Assembly: GCA_015499995.1 (NCBI GenBank)
Contig: JADNRV010000003.1
Coordinates: forward strand, 62,001-126,000
Origin: Flammula alnicola
Taxonomy: Eukaryota; Basidiomycota; Agaricomycetes; Agaricales; Strophariaceae
DNA length: 64,000 nt
Direction of reading: 5' to 3'
Shown in pieces: positions 12,358-24,573 of this stretch (positions are counted from its first letter, which is position 1; every line of letters starts with the position of its first letter). The notes below the pieces were generated by a model, which saw only the letters and a program-made list of their open reading frames with translations, was not told the DNA's origin and searched no databases. A program made the translations under genes and the position numbers.

Positions 12358-15304
12358 ATGGGTCGAGTTCCGAAGTCCCTAACCAAACGGTCAAAAGCAC
12401 AGCAGCAGCATTTTGCGGCGGCAAGGAATAATAACGGGAGCTTAAAGCCAAAACCACAAAAGGAGGTAGCACTGAAGCCAGCTCAAGAAAAGGTGTCCAA
12501 CCGTGGACCACCATCACCAAGGAAGGCATTAGCGGAAACGAAGAACAAATTGGCCAATACTCAACGGAAGGTCCGGCGCCTCATAAGAAAGCAGGATACA
12601 CTTCAGCAGACAGTCCAGAGCATGAAAGAAAGCAATACTATGCTTTCGAAGAAGCTTGAGGTGGCTGAACAACATAGAGAAACCCTCGAAAAACAGAAAG
12701 ACCGCCTGGAGACACGACTAGCCGCGGAAATCAAAGCTCATCACGAGCTCAAGCAACAAGTAATGCAAGAGCGTCGAGAGCATCGAGAGGAGATCAGGGC
12801 CTTCAAGAAGAGACACCTTCGGGCAGATCAGGTTCGGGAACATGCTATTAAGCGGGCACGACGGGAATCCAAACCGCCGACATTCAAGCTCATGAACAAA
12901 CGCGCATACTCTGTGACATCGCGCAAGATCATGCGGATGCTGGTTGCAAGTGGGTGCGCTCGATCGAAGGTAGGCCATGTTTTGTCAGGCCTTGCTGCAG
13001 AGCTTGGAGTGAAGATGAATTCGGGAAGGTCTGCGAGTCGACGGACGGTGTCACGAGCAGTTCTCGAAGGATATATTGCGGCGAAATGCCAAATTGGGTT
13101 TGAGATCAGCAAGTCGCAAGGTAAGCATTATTTATCTCAGTTCTAGAATATGTAAATTGATCAGTAAAATGTCCGGAATAGCCCTTACAATAAGCGCAGA
13201 TAGTACCTCGAATCGAGGCGTGAACTTCGAGTCCCGCCATATCGCGCTCCGTGTCCCAGACTACAAGACGGGTGACCTTTCAATTGACATGAATTCGACG
13301 CCTCAGATTCGTCTACTGTGCGTGGATTCGACTGTCGACCACACTGCCGACGGAGCAGTGAAAGGCTTTGTCGATTGCATCGAGGAATCTATGAAATATT
13401 TCAATGCAAGTCCATATGCGCAGATACTCAAAAAGAATGTGAAGATACGGCACTTCTTTCACGTCCTCAAAGCTATGAACGGTGACCATGCATCAAAAGA
13501 GAAAAGCGCCGCACGAGGAATGGGAGATAAGAAGCATCAGTCAGCTATCGAAGACTTGGGCGAGGATAGGCTCTTGTCGATGCCAGTCGGAGAGCTCGTC
13601 GAGTATTTGGGCGCATGGAATCAGAAGAAAATCGCACAAGCCGGAGGTATGGAGGAATGGAACAAGCTTTCACAGCTGGAACAGGCGAAGCTGGACAAGA
13701 AGCTAATGCAGGAGATTATCATGGCGCTCGGGCAGGAAGAATACAACGCTCTCTCACCTGAAGACCGTCGGACATTGGACCTATTTATCTGGGCTGGATG
13801 CTGTATGCATAAAGACCAAAACAGTTTCAGAGCCGGGAACGCGGAGATGATGCTTGAATGGGTTCGCCTTGGTATTCCTCCACCCATTCTTCTGGCAAAT
13901 AAGGCCAATTCAGCGACTCTTCGGAAAATTCTCGAACCTGGCGGGCCTAATCCGTTGGACACTGCACTGAGTGAAGATGAACAGAGGGCTTTCGAGCAGA
14001 CAACGCGTGGAGGGGTGAAGACTGTCGCACTCGCTGGCGCCATTCTGAACAACAAGGATGATAAGAAGGGACAGGGAGACAAACACGTCCACTACTTTCA
14101 GGAGAAGGTCGACAAAGCTTACACACATTTCCCAGACACGAGTAACACTCGTTTTGGAAGCCACGGCGATGCGGCGGCGGATTTAATCCAATATCTCGAT
14201 AGTCACATCGAATATCTCCATCTTGTTCGCTTGTCAAAACAAGCAGCAACGCTTACGCAAATCGAATGCAATGTTCTCAAGGCTCTTGGCGATCCGGCCA
14301 CACTTACCGAGCTCTGCGCGATGGTCCTCTATACCCAGGCCGTCAGCAAACCATATATGCGAGCCGTACGAGGTCCAAAATCTGACAATATCCTTGACCT
14401 AGGCCCGCTTCATAAGTTAGTGAAGGAATTCGTTGGGAAAATCATAGAAGAACCGGACCTTCTTGTCTCGGAGGATATCTCTCACGTCAATGGGACTCTT
14501 GATGGAAAAGAGTGGGACAACCCGAAGGCTATTGAGGCTGTCGTAAAGCTCATGTCATCCCTTCCACATCTAAAAGCCTTGACCGTGGCGTTTTTTAGGG
14601 GAGCGCTTGCAACTTGGGAACGCTTTTCTTCAGAATTCGCACCTGGCGGCCTCATCGACGAAGCAAGTGCTGAAGAAAAACATCTCGCATGGATGCCAGC
14701 TACGAATGACGTTAACGAAGGAGCTCTCGGAGGCTATCGAGTGGTTATCCGAGGCAAACCTTCAATGACATTGCATCAATATAACGCGATGGCAATGTTT
14801 CAACGCAACAATACTCAAGATTATATGGACGTGGTCTTTACCGAAGCAGACCATCTATATGTCATGCGCGAGGCGCGTATTATCGATGCTAGCGGGTTGG
14901 AGAAAAAACGGCGGAAGGCGATTGTTGATTATAGAGTCGAGGTTGCCCGAATTCGAAAGGGAAAAGAGGAGGCGCGTCAAACGAAGATCAAGGCTGATGC
15001 GGAGAGATTATCTAAGGTGGTACTGATCACAAAAATATGTGACATACCAGCTTTGACAGTCGCCAAACTCGGAGACCAAATCGACGCCATCCGATTCCGT
15101 GGCCTGCCTGATGTCCCTCCAAAGAGCAGATTTCCGGTAAAGCTCGCACGACAAGAGGCATTGGAGGAAATCTTTATTCGGTATCAGGCCTTTATTTTGG
15201 AAAAGGGTGATGCAGTTCCTAATGTAGATATGCTTTCAGGTGAGCAGGTTGTGGTTAGAGACGAATGGGAGCAACAGGAGGAGGCAGAGATGGATGAAGA
15301 TTAA
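12358..15304 (+). CDS. Transposase-like protein, family unassigned (961 aa, 2 exons)
   Basis: Exons 12358-13120 and 13182-15304 (2886 nt, exactly 962 codons with stop); the 61-nt GT-AG intron joins S-K-S-Q to A-L-T-I-S-A-D-S-T-S. Start is the ATG giving M-G-R-V-P-K-S-L-T-K. Residues about 60-180 form a strongly charged coiled coil (repeats of K/E/R/Q). A basic helical region with R-T-V-S-R-A-V follows. Then comes S-A-D-S-T-S-N-R-G-V-N-F-E-S-R-H, which resembles the first strand and Asp of RNase H-like transposases. Later pieces are F-P-D-T-S-N-T-R-F-G-S-H-G and, near residue 750, T-N-D-V-N-E-G-A-L-G. Seen: a long intact frame and this motif order. Inferred: DDE-type transposase or a domesticated relative. 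It does not look like hAT, Tc1/mariner, KDZ or Plavaka. No clear target-site duplication. Confidence 0.55.
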
Positions 15305-15710
15305 CTTATTGTCATATTTATCTTGATTCAACCTATTTCTAGTATAATTTTTTGGTCTAATGTACAGTAAATACTTTCTAAATTACTACGATGCATTCTA
15401 AAAAGATTTGAGCATTTTATTGGCCTCACAACGAGCAGCAAATCGATTTTGCGTAGATGAAACCCAAGATCATCGAGCGCGGCGCACTTTTTCAGTGGCT
15501 GTGTGCTTAGTAATGGGCCATCAATGGAACTGTGAATGCCCGTCCCCACTCACAACAAGAGCAAGTCTCTCACGTGAATCACACGTGACTATGACGCGCA
15601 GAAATAATTTAAAATGAAATATTATCGTTTCGTATATACTATATTCACCAGAAATAATTTTAGAGGGCCTTGCATGTTGTCATACTAGATTTCGCGAATG
15701 TACATAATAT
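15305..15710. other. 3' flank of transposase-like gene, convergent with PPT1
   Basis: About 400 bp, AT-rich. CACACGTGACT at 15580-15590 is the inverted partner of 12183-12193. CAGAAATAATTT occurs twice about 50 bp apart near 15599 and 15652. No gene seen. Confidence 0.35.
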
Positions 15711-16889
15711 TTAATCCTGACCACCTACAAACTTGAGAATCAAATCTTCCCAACAGTCACCCATTTGCATATGTTCGCCCTCGCACGTCTCAAACACGAT
15801 AGCATCTCGTTCGTCCAATTCGCGCAGTCCTATCCAATTCTCGAGATAGATGGGCTGCAGACGCATTGGTATGATTCCACGTTCCGAATCCGATTTCCTG
15901 GACTTCATAAGTGGTATTTGTTCGCCTGACATTCGGACGTCTTCAGACTCTTCGTCAATATCCTCAGTTCCGAACCACGCGCTTTCTTTAGGCACAACTG
16001 TCTTGTCTTCCGTGAAGAGGACAAGGACAAGTTTTCCTACAGAAGCTAGATTACGCGAGTAGGTATCGTTGCGAGAGGTCGAGACTTCATTGTTGACCGA
16101 GGTTAGGAACTTATTGGCACTCAAATACGCTTCCATGTTGAACGGATCGCGATAATATTGGGCCTGTACACATATGTGAATCCGCCTCCAAAGTGAACGC
16201 ATAACACGCACCTGAATCAGGTTTTTCTGAGCCCATTCCCCATACACAGCCTGCTTGGCCGTTCTCCGTGCAACCTGGCAAACGACATCATATCGTTTGC
16301 ATTCCGGGATATCCGAAATTCCCATGTGTTGTGAACCAAAGGTAATGAGATTGTTGACTGGAGGCGAATTAAACCGCTCTATGTAGGCCCGTAGGAACTG
16401 GCCACCTGCCTCCGCGTTCTTGGACTACGCAAACTGCTAATAGATTGAACATACCTTGTGATAGTCCTATAGCATCGAAGCCTCCTTGAAGCTCTGGTAT
16501 TGAAGAAAGCTGAGAAGCCACAAACTCTATCTGTTCATTGGCGTTTCCATACTAGACAGAATGTCAGCTCAGCTTCGCATGCCAGAAGAATTGCACGAGT
16601 CAACGCACAAATCCTGCTTGTCGATCTTTGCCCAAATCTTCTTCTATATAGATAGAGTGTACAAATATTCCAGGATGCATTTCTTTAATCCTAGATGCAA
16701 ATTGAAGCATTCCTGGCGAAGAATGTGAATCGCCTGATGTACAAATTGCCAGGTTAGTGAAATGGGAAAAGCGAGTCTCGCCTTGGACATACCAAGGCCA
16801 TGCCATAGAACAAGTGGGCGCGGAGCGCTCTGGGCCAAGGCAAGCACTGAGGTAAAGCATAGAAAGAGGGACGATACCAGCTGCATCAC
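15711..16889 (-). CDS. PPT1: Palmitoyl-protein thioesterase, PPT1-like
   Basis: PPT1 removes palmitate from S-acylated proteins in the lysosome or vacuole. The minus-strand start at 16889 gives a signal peptide (Q-L-V-S-S-L-F-L-C-F-T-S-V-L-A-L-A), then R-P-L-V-L-W-H-G-L-G, the oxyanion region of this family. The nucleophile motif I-G-L-S-Q-G-G-Q appears after splicing an intron that ends just before GTGGCCAG at about 16400. F-G-S-Q-H-M-G-I-S follows. The Asp of the triad probably lies in E-D-K-T-V-V-P-K-E-S and the His in G-E-H-M-Q-M near the C terminus. Several short introns. The transposon array starts only 200 bp upstream of its ATG, so its promoter may be shortened or supplied partly by the element. 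Confidence 0.9.
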
Positions 16890-17089
16890 TGTGAAGGTCG
16901 TGGTGGATAATAAATAGGTTCACATCCCAGCCCCACGGGTTTTCCGCCCAAACTACTGGGTGTCCGAAAGAGGAAAAAGGAGGGAAAAGGAAAGAAAAGA
17001 GAGAGAAAAAGAGAGATTTCGCAGAAATGGACAGATTTTTTTGTGCCAATTGATATCCTAGCCTGATTCCGCAATCCAATCAATTTTTC

Positions 17090-17119
17090 GAGGGCATCCG
17101 TAAGTTGGAAAGAACGCCG
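17090..17119 (+). repeat. Left terminal inverted repeat, unit 1
   Basis: Pairs with the reverse complement of 21913-21942. About two thirds of 30 positions match, strongest over TTGGAAA and ACGCCG. The same sequence recurs at 21943-21972. Confidence 0.65.
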
Positions 17120-17271
17120 TTCTAGACGCCATCAAAGAACGCCGGCAGATTCCGTGATCGCGTGACTCGCTGAACAAGCACCCAAAATGGTCTGCGCATC
17201 ACGCGATTGCAGGACCGCTAAAGATAGCACCATCGATAAACGGTCCACGAAAAAGCCTCTTTTTACATGCA

Positions 17272-19549
17272 ATGCGTCTCATCAAAGCTCTAGTAAAGTT
17301 GCAGGACCATGAGGTCCTTAAAAACCTTAGCCTGAATGATATAGCTCGGTATGCAAGACTCGTTGGCCACCTCGAAAACGACATTTTGCTACCCCAACCG
17401 CTTGATCATACTGATCCCAGCATGCCACCTGAAGTTTTGTCGTCGAGCCTGGCTGGTTTCTTGAGCGAAGCTCTGCAGATTGACGAAGAATACATTCAAG
17501 ATAGCTGGGACATCTTGAAGTTCTATGTCTGGGAGTGTGAAACTGTCGAGTTGACCAGTGAAGATTATGATTTATTCAGGCAGTTTGGATGGTCTCGGGG
17601 TATTGGTACATGAATTTACGTCGAATAACCAGGTTGGAAAATGTGATTAACGATATGAATTTTTGACTATCAGCCGCGCTTTCGATCTATCCACCAGAAA
17701 CTACGTGTACAAGAGATAGCTGCCCGAATACAAAGCCGTTGAAGAAGGAAAAACCTCGCCAGGTTGTTGTATACACACTTGGAAATGGTGTACAGGCCGC
17801 CTGGGCTGTCATTTTGAGCTGCCCTAGTGAGATTTATTATTTTTCCTTTCTGCTTCACGTCTGATGTGTGGTGGCCACCTCCATGGCTTCACAGCTTGTC
17901 AAACAGATTATCACAACAATTTCAGTGTCCACAGTGGAGAGCGGACTTACCATCGAGAGGTCCCGCTTTATGTTCAGGTTGGCGAACACCAATTTGTTGA
18001 AAATACGGTTATCCAGATGTGGATAAATAATCTGCTCATTGCGTGGTATGATGAAAGTTCTTCGGATCTTATCATCTGTACTTACACTTTTGTTTACCTA
18101 GGGTTTCGGCATCAAATGCAGCAAAGTCATACGAAATGAGCCTTGCAAAAGACTCCCTCAAAGGAACTGATTGGAAGTTCGGGTCGCAATTGACAACTGA
18201 GAATGTTTGGGATGCATTTATCATTGTGTCCCTTTTAGAAGACAAACTCCGTGCGCATCAACGGCTCCATGTACCGCACACTGGATTGCAGAAGGATAGA
18301 TTCAGGGAGGCAATGGCAGAGCGGAACAAAGACTTTGTATTGAATGGTCAACCAGACGCTATCGGTCATGCATGCGACAAGTGCTTCAGGAAGTATGAAA
18401 CGGAAAACGGCGAAATTCGTGAGTTTAATCAAATAAAAACCTTATATTCAATTGGAGAACTCAATGTAAAGCGCCGAAATTAGGTCAGTGCCATCCTATT
18501 GTAGGAGATGGATTGAGCATGGGCCGCCCGTGTTGCGCTGTATTTGCTTGCCGCGAGCCGCTTCAGAATAATCGACATCGATACTGCAAGACTCACTTTG
18601 ACCAACACCAGGTTTGCGCCATAATTCAATGCGATAAGCCTGTTACCGGATCCGATTCGAAGACATGTTCTAACCCAGAGCATAAGGAATTTGAGCGGAA
18701 AAACAAAGAGAAAGGAGCATCAAACTTTATCCTGAAAGAGCGCTTCCGACACACTCAAGCTTCCCAACCAGTTGATACACTTGCAACTCAGGAGATAGAC
18801 CAAGTAGAAGATGTCGAAGAAACAACTATCGAGTGGTTTGAAGTGGACGACGTCACAAAAGCTGTCCGGCTTCGAAGTCAGGCAAACCCAGGAACTGTGG
18901 GCACATCAGAGGAGGATGTTTTATCACCACCAGATCCGTGTCCGTCCAAGTCTGCTACAGGAAATCGCATCGAAAAGGCCCAGTTTTCAAGAAGGAGAAC
19001 ACATAATGAACAGACTCTTGTGCGTCCTTGCGGAATTATCTTTGCGCGTGCCACAATGTTTGGAGCGGAAGCGGTGTCCAACTTTTTGGTATGTCTCAAG
19101 TCTTTGATAAGATAACTTCTCATCTTTTCGAGCAGGTTATGGTCCAGAACGCGTTTTCAGTGCCAGGAGCAAAAAAACCTGAACACATTTTCTATGATAC
19201 CAACTGTCTTGCACGTCAACAAGCAGAGAAGAGCTTTCCTTGGTTCAAAGGCATCGGGATGTGTGTCGACGTCTGGCATTTTCTCAACAAGCACCAAACT
19301 ACACACAAATATTGTCAGGAGAATTGCAACCCAATCATGTATCCGGAACTCCTTGACGAGTTCGGGAAGTGGTTCTTCAATACATCTGTCGCTGAACAGA
19401 TTAACGCATGGCTACAAGGGTATCACTCAATTTGCAGGGAAATGTTGCCCGATAAATTTGACTTCTTTCTTGATGAGATGATCAGGCGGAGAAATGTCGA
19501 GCACTTGAAAAAGTTGGCAGATCAAGGGCAAAATCCCCGAGTTGTATGA
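17272..19549 (+). CDS. KDZ transposase with CxC5 and CxC6 cysteine clusters (unit 1, open)
   Basis: Cut-and-paste transposase of the Kyakuja-Dileera-Zisupton class. From the ATG at 17272 the first exon is helical (M-R-L-I-K-A-L-V-K-L-Q). After an intron comes the CxC5 region: T-C-T-R-D-S-C, R-Q-V-V-V-Y-T-L, L-S-C-P, C-Q-T-D-Y-H-N-N-F-S-V-H, V-G-E-H-Q-F-V. The CxC6 region follows: C-D-K-C-F-R-K-Y, P-C-C-A-V-F-A-C, H-R-Y-C-K-T-H, C-S-N-P-E-H. The RNase H-like core shows the likely acidic triad in H-I-F-Y-D-T-N-C, C-V-D-V-W-H-F and S-V-A-E-Q-I-N, with H..T-H-K-Y-C-Q-E-N-C-N-P between. At least five introns, all open when spliced. Motif order and the name CxC5/CxC6 are from known KDZ families; activity is inferred. 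Confidence 0.85.
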
Positions 19550-19721
19550 TATTAATTACAACTTTGTTCTAGAGATACAATGACAGTTGATACAGGATAG
19601 CTACAAAACAAAGCGACAAGAAAAGAAAGGTATACAAAACTAGGAAGGGGGTACAATAATACATGATAAGTCAGGTAACGAATGCATACAGTCGACGGAC
19701 ACAATTGATTACTCAAGTAGG

Positions 19722-21660
19722 CTACTTCTTGGTCTTGGGAACAAGGGACCATAAACCAGCAGGAACACGACCAAAAGCTTTGAGCTCATCGCGTCGCCTC
19801 TGAGTTAGAGCCTTCCAGTTGCGACGCTGATCGCGGTATGTCGTGATCGGTATCTGTCTGCCGAAGATAGTAAATAGACGATCCTTGAGGACGCCATCCC
19901 CTCCTTGATCAATCCGATGGAAGCCTCGAGCCATATCGATTGCATACATTCCTTCTGGCCACTTGAAGCCCTCTGGTACATAAATATCGTCAGGTGCTGG
20001 TGTAGGCGATGGAGGGCGGGGTGACATTGTAGTAATCGACGAGGAACGTGAGAAAGGAGAGAAAGATATCGAGGTGTCGCAATAAAGAGAGGGAGGAGGT
20101 GGGGATGGGGAAAGAGGGATGCTCGGGCCTGCAAGGTGAGAACACTGGCGCTGCGATGGTCGGCCGTTGATGTCCACATCATCTTCGGCATGCCGCTTTG
20201 GCCGCGGTGGCTCAACAATCATAACCTCATCGTCATCATCCGATAAGTTCACGAGAAAGGGTGGGGGGTCTATCTTGCGCTTCTGGAGCTTCTGCCTAAC
20301 CCCCGCACGCTCGCCAGCCATGTTATTCCGGAGATGGGTGTCCTTAGCTACTGCTTGCTGGACATAATTGTCGAGGCCGAGGCACGATGTTTCCAGGAGC
20401 CGGAGTAAGAGGTACCCATCCCTTTTCACATCGTGAGGGTAGGAGAGGGAGCAAGTGATCCACTGACAGCTTCGCACATCGTAATACTCCAAGAGAGTGG
20501 CGCGAATGTCAAACTCCTCGCGGATATCGATGGCGTCCATAAAGATCCACTTGGGCCACACAGGACACTCATGGATAGCTCGAACCTTCGGTGCCTTCCC
20601 ATCCTACAAATATAGTGAATATTAGCTAGATACAATCAATCAAACAACTATAACATACCTGATGCCAAAATACAAGAGAGAAGCGGTTGTCGAGGTTGAC
20701 TCTAACCCGCTTCGGCTTCTTTGTCTTGTCTTCTGCTGGCCGCATCCAGTCTTCACTCAGATGCTCCTTAATGGTTGGCGGACGGTATGGGATAGTGCGA
20801 ACTTTGGTTGATGGCGTGGTTGATGGATGTGATGTGGCAGGAACGGCAGGTCGCGAGGGACCTGCACTTGCAGCAGAAATGGAACCACGGAGGGGGGGTG
20901 GATATGACGACATAGACACATAGACAGATGAAGAAGAGGGTGCGCCAGGCAACCTGAGAGACGCGGCGATAGCTGCGGCATACTGCTGCTGATCCTCATC
21001 GACAGTGGAAGGAGAAAGGAGGGCGGTCGTCGTCGGCTGGAGTGATGCAGCAATGGCAGCTTCATACTGCCGTTTCTCCTCATCATCGAGGTGAGAAGGG
21101 ACTGAAGAGGAGGGAAGAAGGGAAGGAGGGTGGGGTGTTTTGTATGAGGCGTCGAGTGATATTGCGCGGAGGGAAGGGTCAAGAGGGAATTCGTCAGCCT
21201 GAAGCGCCATGGGGAGTTCTGGTAGTTTACTTCGCTGCCGAGCAGATAGTTGCTCAAAGGTGTGGGCACGGAGACTGCAGCCAGATTGGGCAATGCAACA
21301 TTGCTTGCACATGCGGCGCAAGCATTGAATACACCCTCGGCGCATGCATCCTGGCTTTGAGCAGTCGATGGTTCGAGGTTGAGTAAGGCTACCCTGTGTG
21401 GCAGGAGGCGGGGAAAGAAAAGGCTGCGGGGAAACAGTGACCGAACGGGGAATGTCTGCCTTGGGAAAGACGAAGTGGTAGCCGCATGGAACACACTATT
21501 AGGACATGTCAATTCTGGACGTCAGTTCAAGAGTTTAGTGAATACGTACATGAATGTAGTGGTGCCCCGGGAAGTTGCCACCCTTGGCGAGCTTGACCTG
21601 TAACTGGCCTCCACATTTGCCGCATGAACAAGGACCATTGACATCGTGACGAGGTGCCAT
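19722..21660 (-). CDS. KDZ-element second gene: Cys-cluster protein with two UIM-like motifs (unit 1, open)
   Basis: Not a protein I can name. Start ATG at 21660 gives M-A-P-R-H-D-V-N-G-P-C-S-C-G-K-C-G-G; the intron from about 21606 to 21496 joins Y-I-H to C-V-P-C-G-Y-H-F, making a four-Cys cluster. A second cluster follows: C-S-K-P-G-C-M-R-R-G-C, C-L-R-R-M-C-K-Q-C-C, S-G-C. Then two copies of a helix like a ubiquitin-interacting motif: D-D-E-E-K-R-Q-Y-E-A-A-I-A-A-S-L and V-D-E-D-Q-Q-Q-Y-A-A-A-I-A-A-S-L. A Pro/Ser linker, a conserved-looking region with L-V-F-W-H-Q, P-V-W-P-K-W-I-F-M-D-A and an acidic D-D-D-D-E-V-M-I-V-E precede the C terminus. It sits fully inside the transposon and converges on the transposase, so a role in transposition or host interaction is inference. 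Confidence 0.65.
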
Positions 21661-21912
21661 GGTTGAATACTTCGATTAGGCTAAGGGAAGCGGGGATGTC
21701 GTGAAAGTGTCGTGAACGTCGTAATAGAGATTAATAGATTAAGGGAGGGAACACATAAGTAAGAGGGATCGCGTAGAGGAACGTTACGGCGGCGGCGAGA
21801 TTGCCAGCACGTCGATGGAGGACTCGGAGAGAGAGAGCGCGCGGGAGTAAACGAGAAAACATAGCACGTGCTCGTTTTCGGATGTTGCCGCCGTCCAGGA
21901 CGCCGTTCTAGA

Positions 21913-21942
21913 CGGCGTCTTTTCCAAATGCCAGATTCTTTG
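21913..21942 (-). repeat. Right terminal inverted repeat, unit 1
   Basis: Reverse complement aligns ungapped with 17090-17119. It abuts the left repeat of unit 2 with no intervening base. Confidence 0.65.
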
Positions 21943-22124
21943 GAGGGCATCCGTAAGTTGGAAAGAACGCCGTTCTAGACGCCATCAAAGAACGCCGGCA
22001 GATTCCGTGATCGCGTGACTCGCTGAACAAGCACCCAAAATGGTCTGCGCATCACGCGATTGCAGGACCGCTAAAGATAGCACCATCGATAAACGGTCCA
22101 CGAAAAAGCCTCTTTTTACATGCA

Positions 22125-24401
22125 ATGCGTCTCATCAAAGCTCTAGTAAAGTTGCAGGACCATGAGGTCCTTAAAAACCTTAGCCTGAATGATATAGCTC
22201 GGTATGCAAGACTCGTTGGCCACCTCGAAAACGACATTTTGCTACCCCAACCGCTTGATCATACTGATCCCAGCATGCCACCTGAAGTTTTGTCGTCGAG
22301 CCTGGCTGGTTTCTTGAGCGAAGCTCTGCAGATTGACGAAGAATACATTCAAGATAGCTGGGACATCTTGAAGTTCTATGTCTGGGAGTGTGAAACTGTC
22401 GAGTTGACCAGTGAAGATTATGATTTATTCAGGCAGTTTGGATGGTCTCGGGGTATTGGTACATGAATTTACGTCGAATAACCAGGTTGGAAAATGTGAT
22501 TAACGATATGAATTTTTGACTATCAGCCGCGCTTTCGATCTATCCACCAGAAACTACGTGTACAAGAGATAGCTGCCCGAATACAAAGCCGTTGAAGAAG
22601 GAAAAACCTCGCCAGGTTGTTGTATACACACTTGGAAATGGTGTACAGGCCGCCTGGGCTGTCATTTTGAGCTGCCCTAGTGAGATTTATTATTTTTCCT
22701 TTCTGCTTCACGTCTGATGTGTGGTGGCCACCTCCATGGCTTCACAGCTTGTCAAACAGATTATCACAACAATTTCAGTGTCCACAGTGGAGAGCGGACT
22801 TACCATCGAGAGGTCCCGCTTTATGTTCAGGTTGGCGAACACCAATTTGTTGAAAATACGGTTATCCAGATGTGGATAAATAATCTGCTCATTGCGTGGT
22901 ATGATGAAAGTTCTTCGGATCTTATCATCTGTACTTACACTTTTGTTTACCTAGGGTTTCGGCATCAAATGCAGCAAAGTCATACGAAATGAGCCTTGCA
23001 AAAGACTCCCTCAAAGGAACTGATTGGAAGTTCGGGTCGCAATTGACAACTGAGAATGTTTGGGATGCATTTATCATTGTGTCCCTTTTAGAAGACAAAC
23101 TCCGTGCGCATCAACGGCTCCATGTACCGCACACTGGATTGCAGAAGGATAGATTCAGGGAGGCAATGGCAGAGCGGAACAAAGACTTTGTATTGAATGG
23201 TCAACCAGACGCTATCGGTCATGCATGCGACAAGTGCTTCAGGAAGTATGAAACGGAAAACGGCGAAATTCGTGAGTTTAATCAAATAAAAACCTTATAT
23301 TCAATTGGAGAACTCAATGTAAAGCGCCGAAATTAGGTCAGTGCCATCCTATTGTAGGAGATGGATTGAGCATGGGCCGCCCGTGTTGCGCTGTATTTGC
23401 TTGCCGCGAGCCGCTTCAGAATAATCGACATCGATACTGCAAGACTCACTTTGACCAACACCAGGTTTGCGCCATAATTCAATGCGATAAGCCTGTTACC
23501 GGATCCGATTCGAAGACATGTTCTAACCCAGAGCATAAGGAATTTGAGCGGAAAAACAAAGAGAAAGGAGCATCAAACTTTATCCTGAAGAGCGCTTCCG
23601 ACACACTCAAGCTTCCCAACCAGTTGATACACTTGCAACTCAGGAGATAGACCAAGTAGAAGATGTCGAAGAAACAACTATCGAGTGGTTTGAAGTGGAC
23701 GACGTCACAAAAGCTGTCCGGCTTCGAAGTCAGGCAAACCCAGGAACTGTGGGCACATCAGAGGAGGATGTTTTATCACCACCAGATCCGTGTCCGTCCA
23801 AGTCTGCTACAGGAAATCGCATCGAAAAGGCCCAGTTTTCAAGAAGGAGAACACATAATGAACAGACTCTTGTGCGTCCTTGCGGAATTATCTTTGCGCG
23901 TGCCACAATGTTTGGAGCGGAAGCGGTGTCCAACTTTTTGGTATGTCTCAAGTCTTTGATAAGATAACTTCTCATCTTTTCGAGCAGGTTATGGTCCAGA
24001 ACGCGTTTTCAGTGCCAGGAGCAAAAAAACCTGAACACATTTTCTATGATACCAACTGTCTTGCACGTCAACAAGCAGAGAAGAGCTTTCCTTGGTTCAA
24101 AGGCATCGGGATGTGTGTCGACGTCTGGCATTTTCTCAACAAGCACCAAACTACACACAAATATTGTCAGGAGAATTGCAACCCAATCATGTATCCGGAA
24201 CTCCTTGACGAGTTCGGGAAGTGGTTCTTCAATACATCTGTCGCTGAACAGATTAACGCATGGCTACAAGGGTATCACTCAATTTGCAGGGAAATGTTGC
24301 CCGATAAATTTGACTTCTTTCTTGATGAGATGATCAGGCGGAGAAATGTCGAGCACTTGAAAAAGTTGGCAGATCAAGGGCAAAATCCCCGAGTTGTATG
24401 A
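22125..24401 (+). pseudogene. KDZ transposase, unit 2, single-base deletion
   Basis: Same gene as at 17272-19549. One A is missing from the AAA run near 23588, after S-N-F-I-L-K, so the frame changes to S-A-S-D-T-L-K and stops about 20 codons later; the frame containing the likely DDE residues resumes downstream. The CxC5 and CxC6 regions are intact, the catalytic region is separated from them. Could be a real inactivating change or a consensus error. Confidence 0.75.
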
Positions 24402-24573
24402 TATTAATTACAACTTTGTTCTAGAGATACAATGACAGTTGATACAGGATAGCTACAAAACAAAGCGACAAGAAAAGAAAGGTATACAAAACTAGGAAGG
24501 GGGTACAATAATACATGATAAGTCAGGTAACGAATGCATACAGTCGACGGACACAATTGATTACTCAAGTAGG

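Larger units (their letters stand above)
17090..21942 (+). mobile_element. KDZ DNA transposon, unit 1 (4853 bp, both genes open)
   Basis: The unit is defined by identity with 21943-26793: the match starts at base 17090 and stops at 21942. Its two ends are imperfect terminal inverted repeats of 30 bp (17090-17119 and 21913-21942) that align without gaps; the best core is TTGGAAA followed by ACGCCG. Near both ends is a palindrome around CGTTCTAGACG (17113-17130 and 21899-21919). Inside are a CxC5/CxC6 KDZ transposase on + and a second gene on -, with 3' ends facing each other 172 bp apart. No target-site duplication is evident around the array. Confidence 0.85.

Noticed and set aside
20757..21512. 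Minus-strand open frame of 251 codons inside the KDZ element
   Set aside because: It overlaps the second gene in another frame; the splice from the four-Cys start fits the other frame, which also holds the UIM-like repeats.
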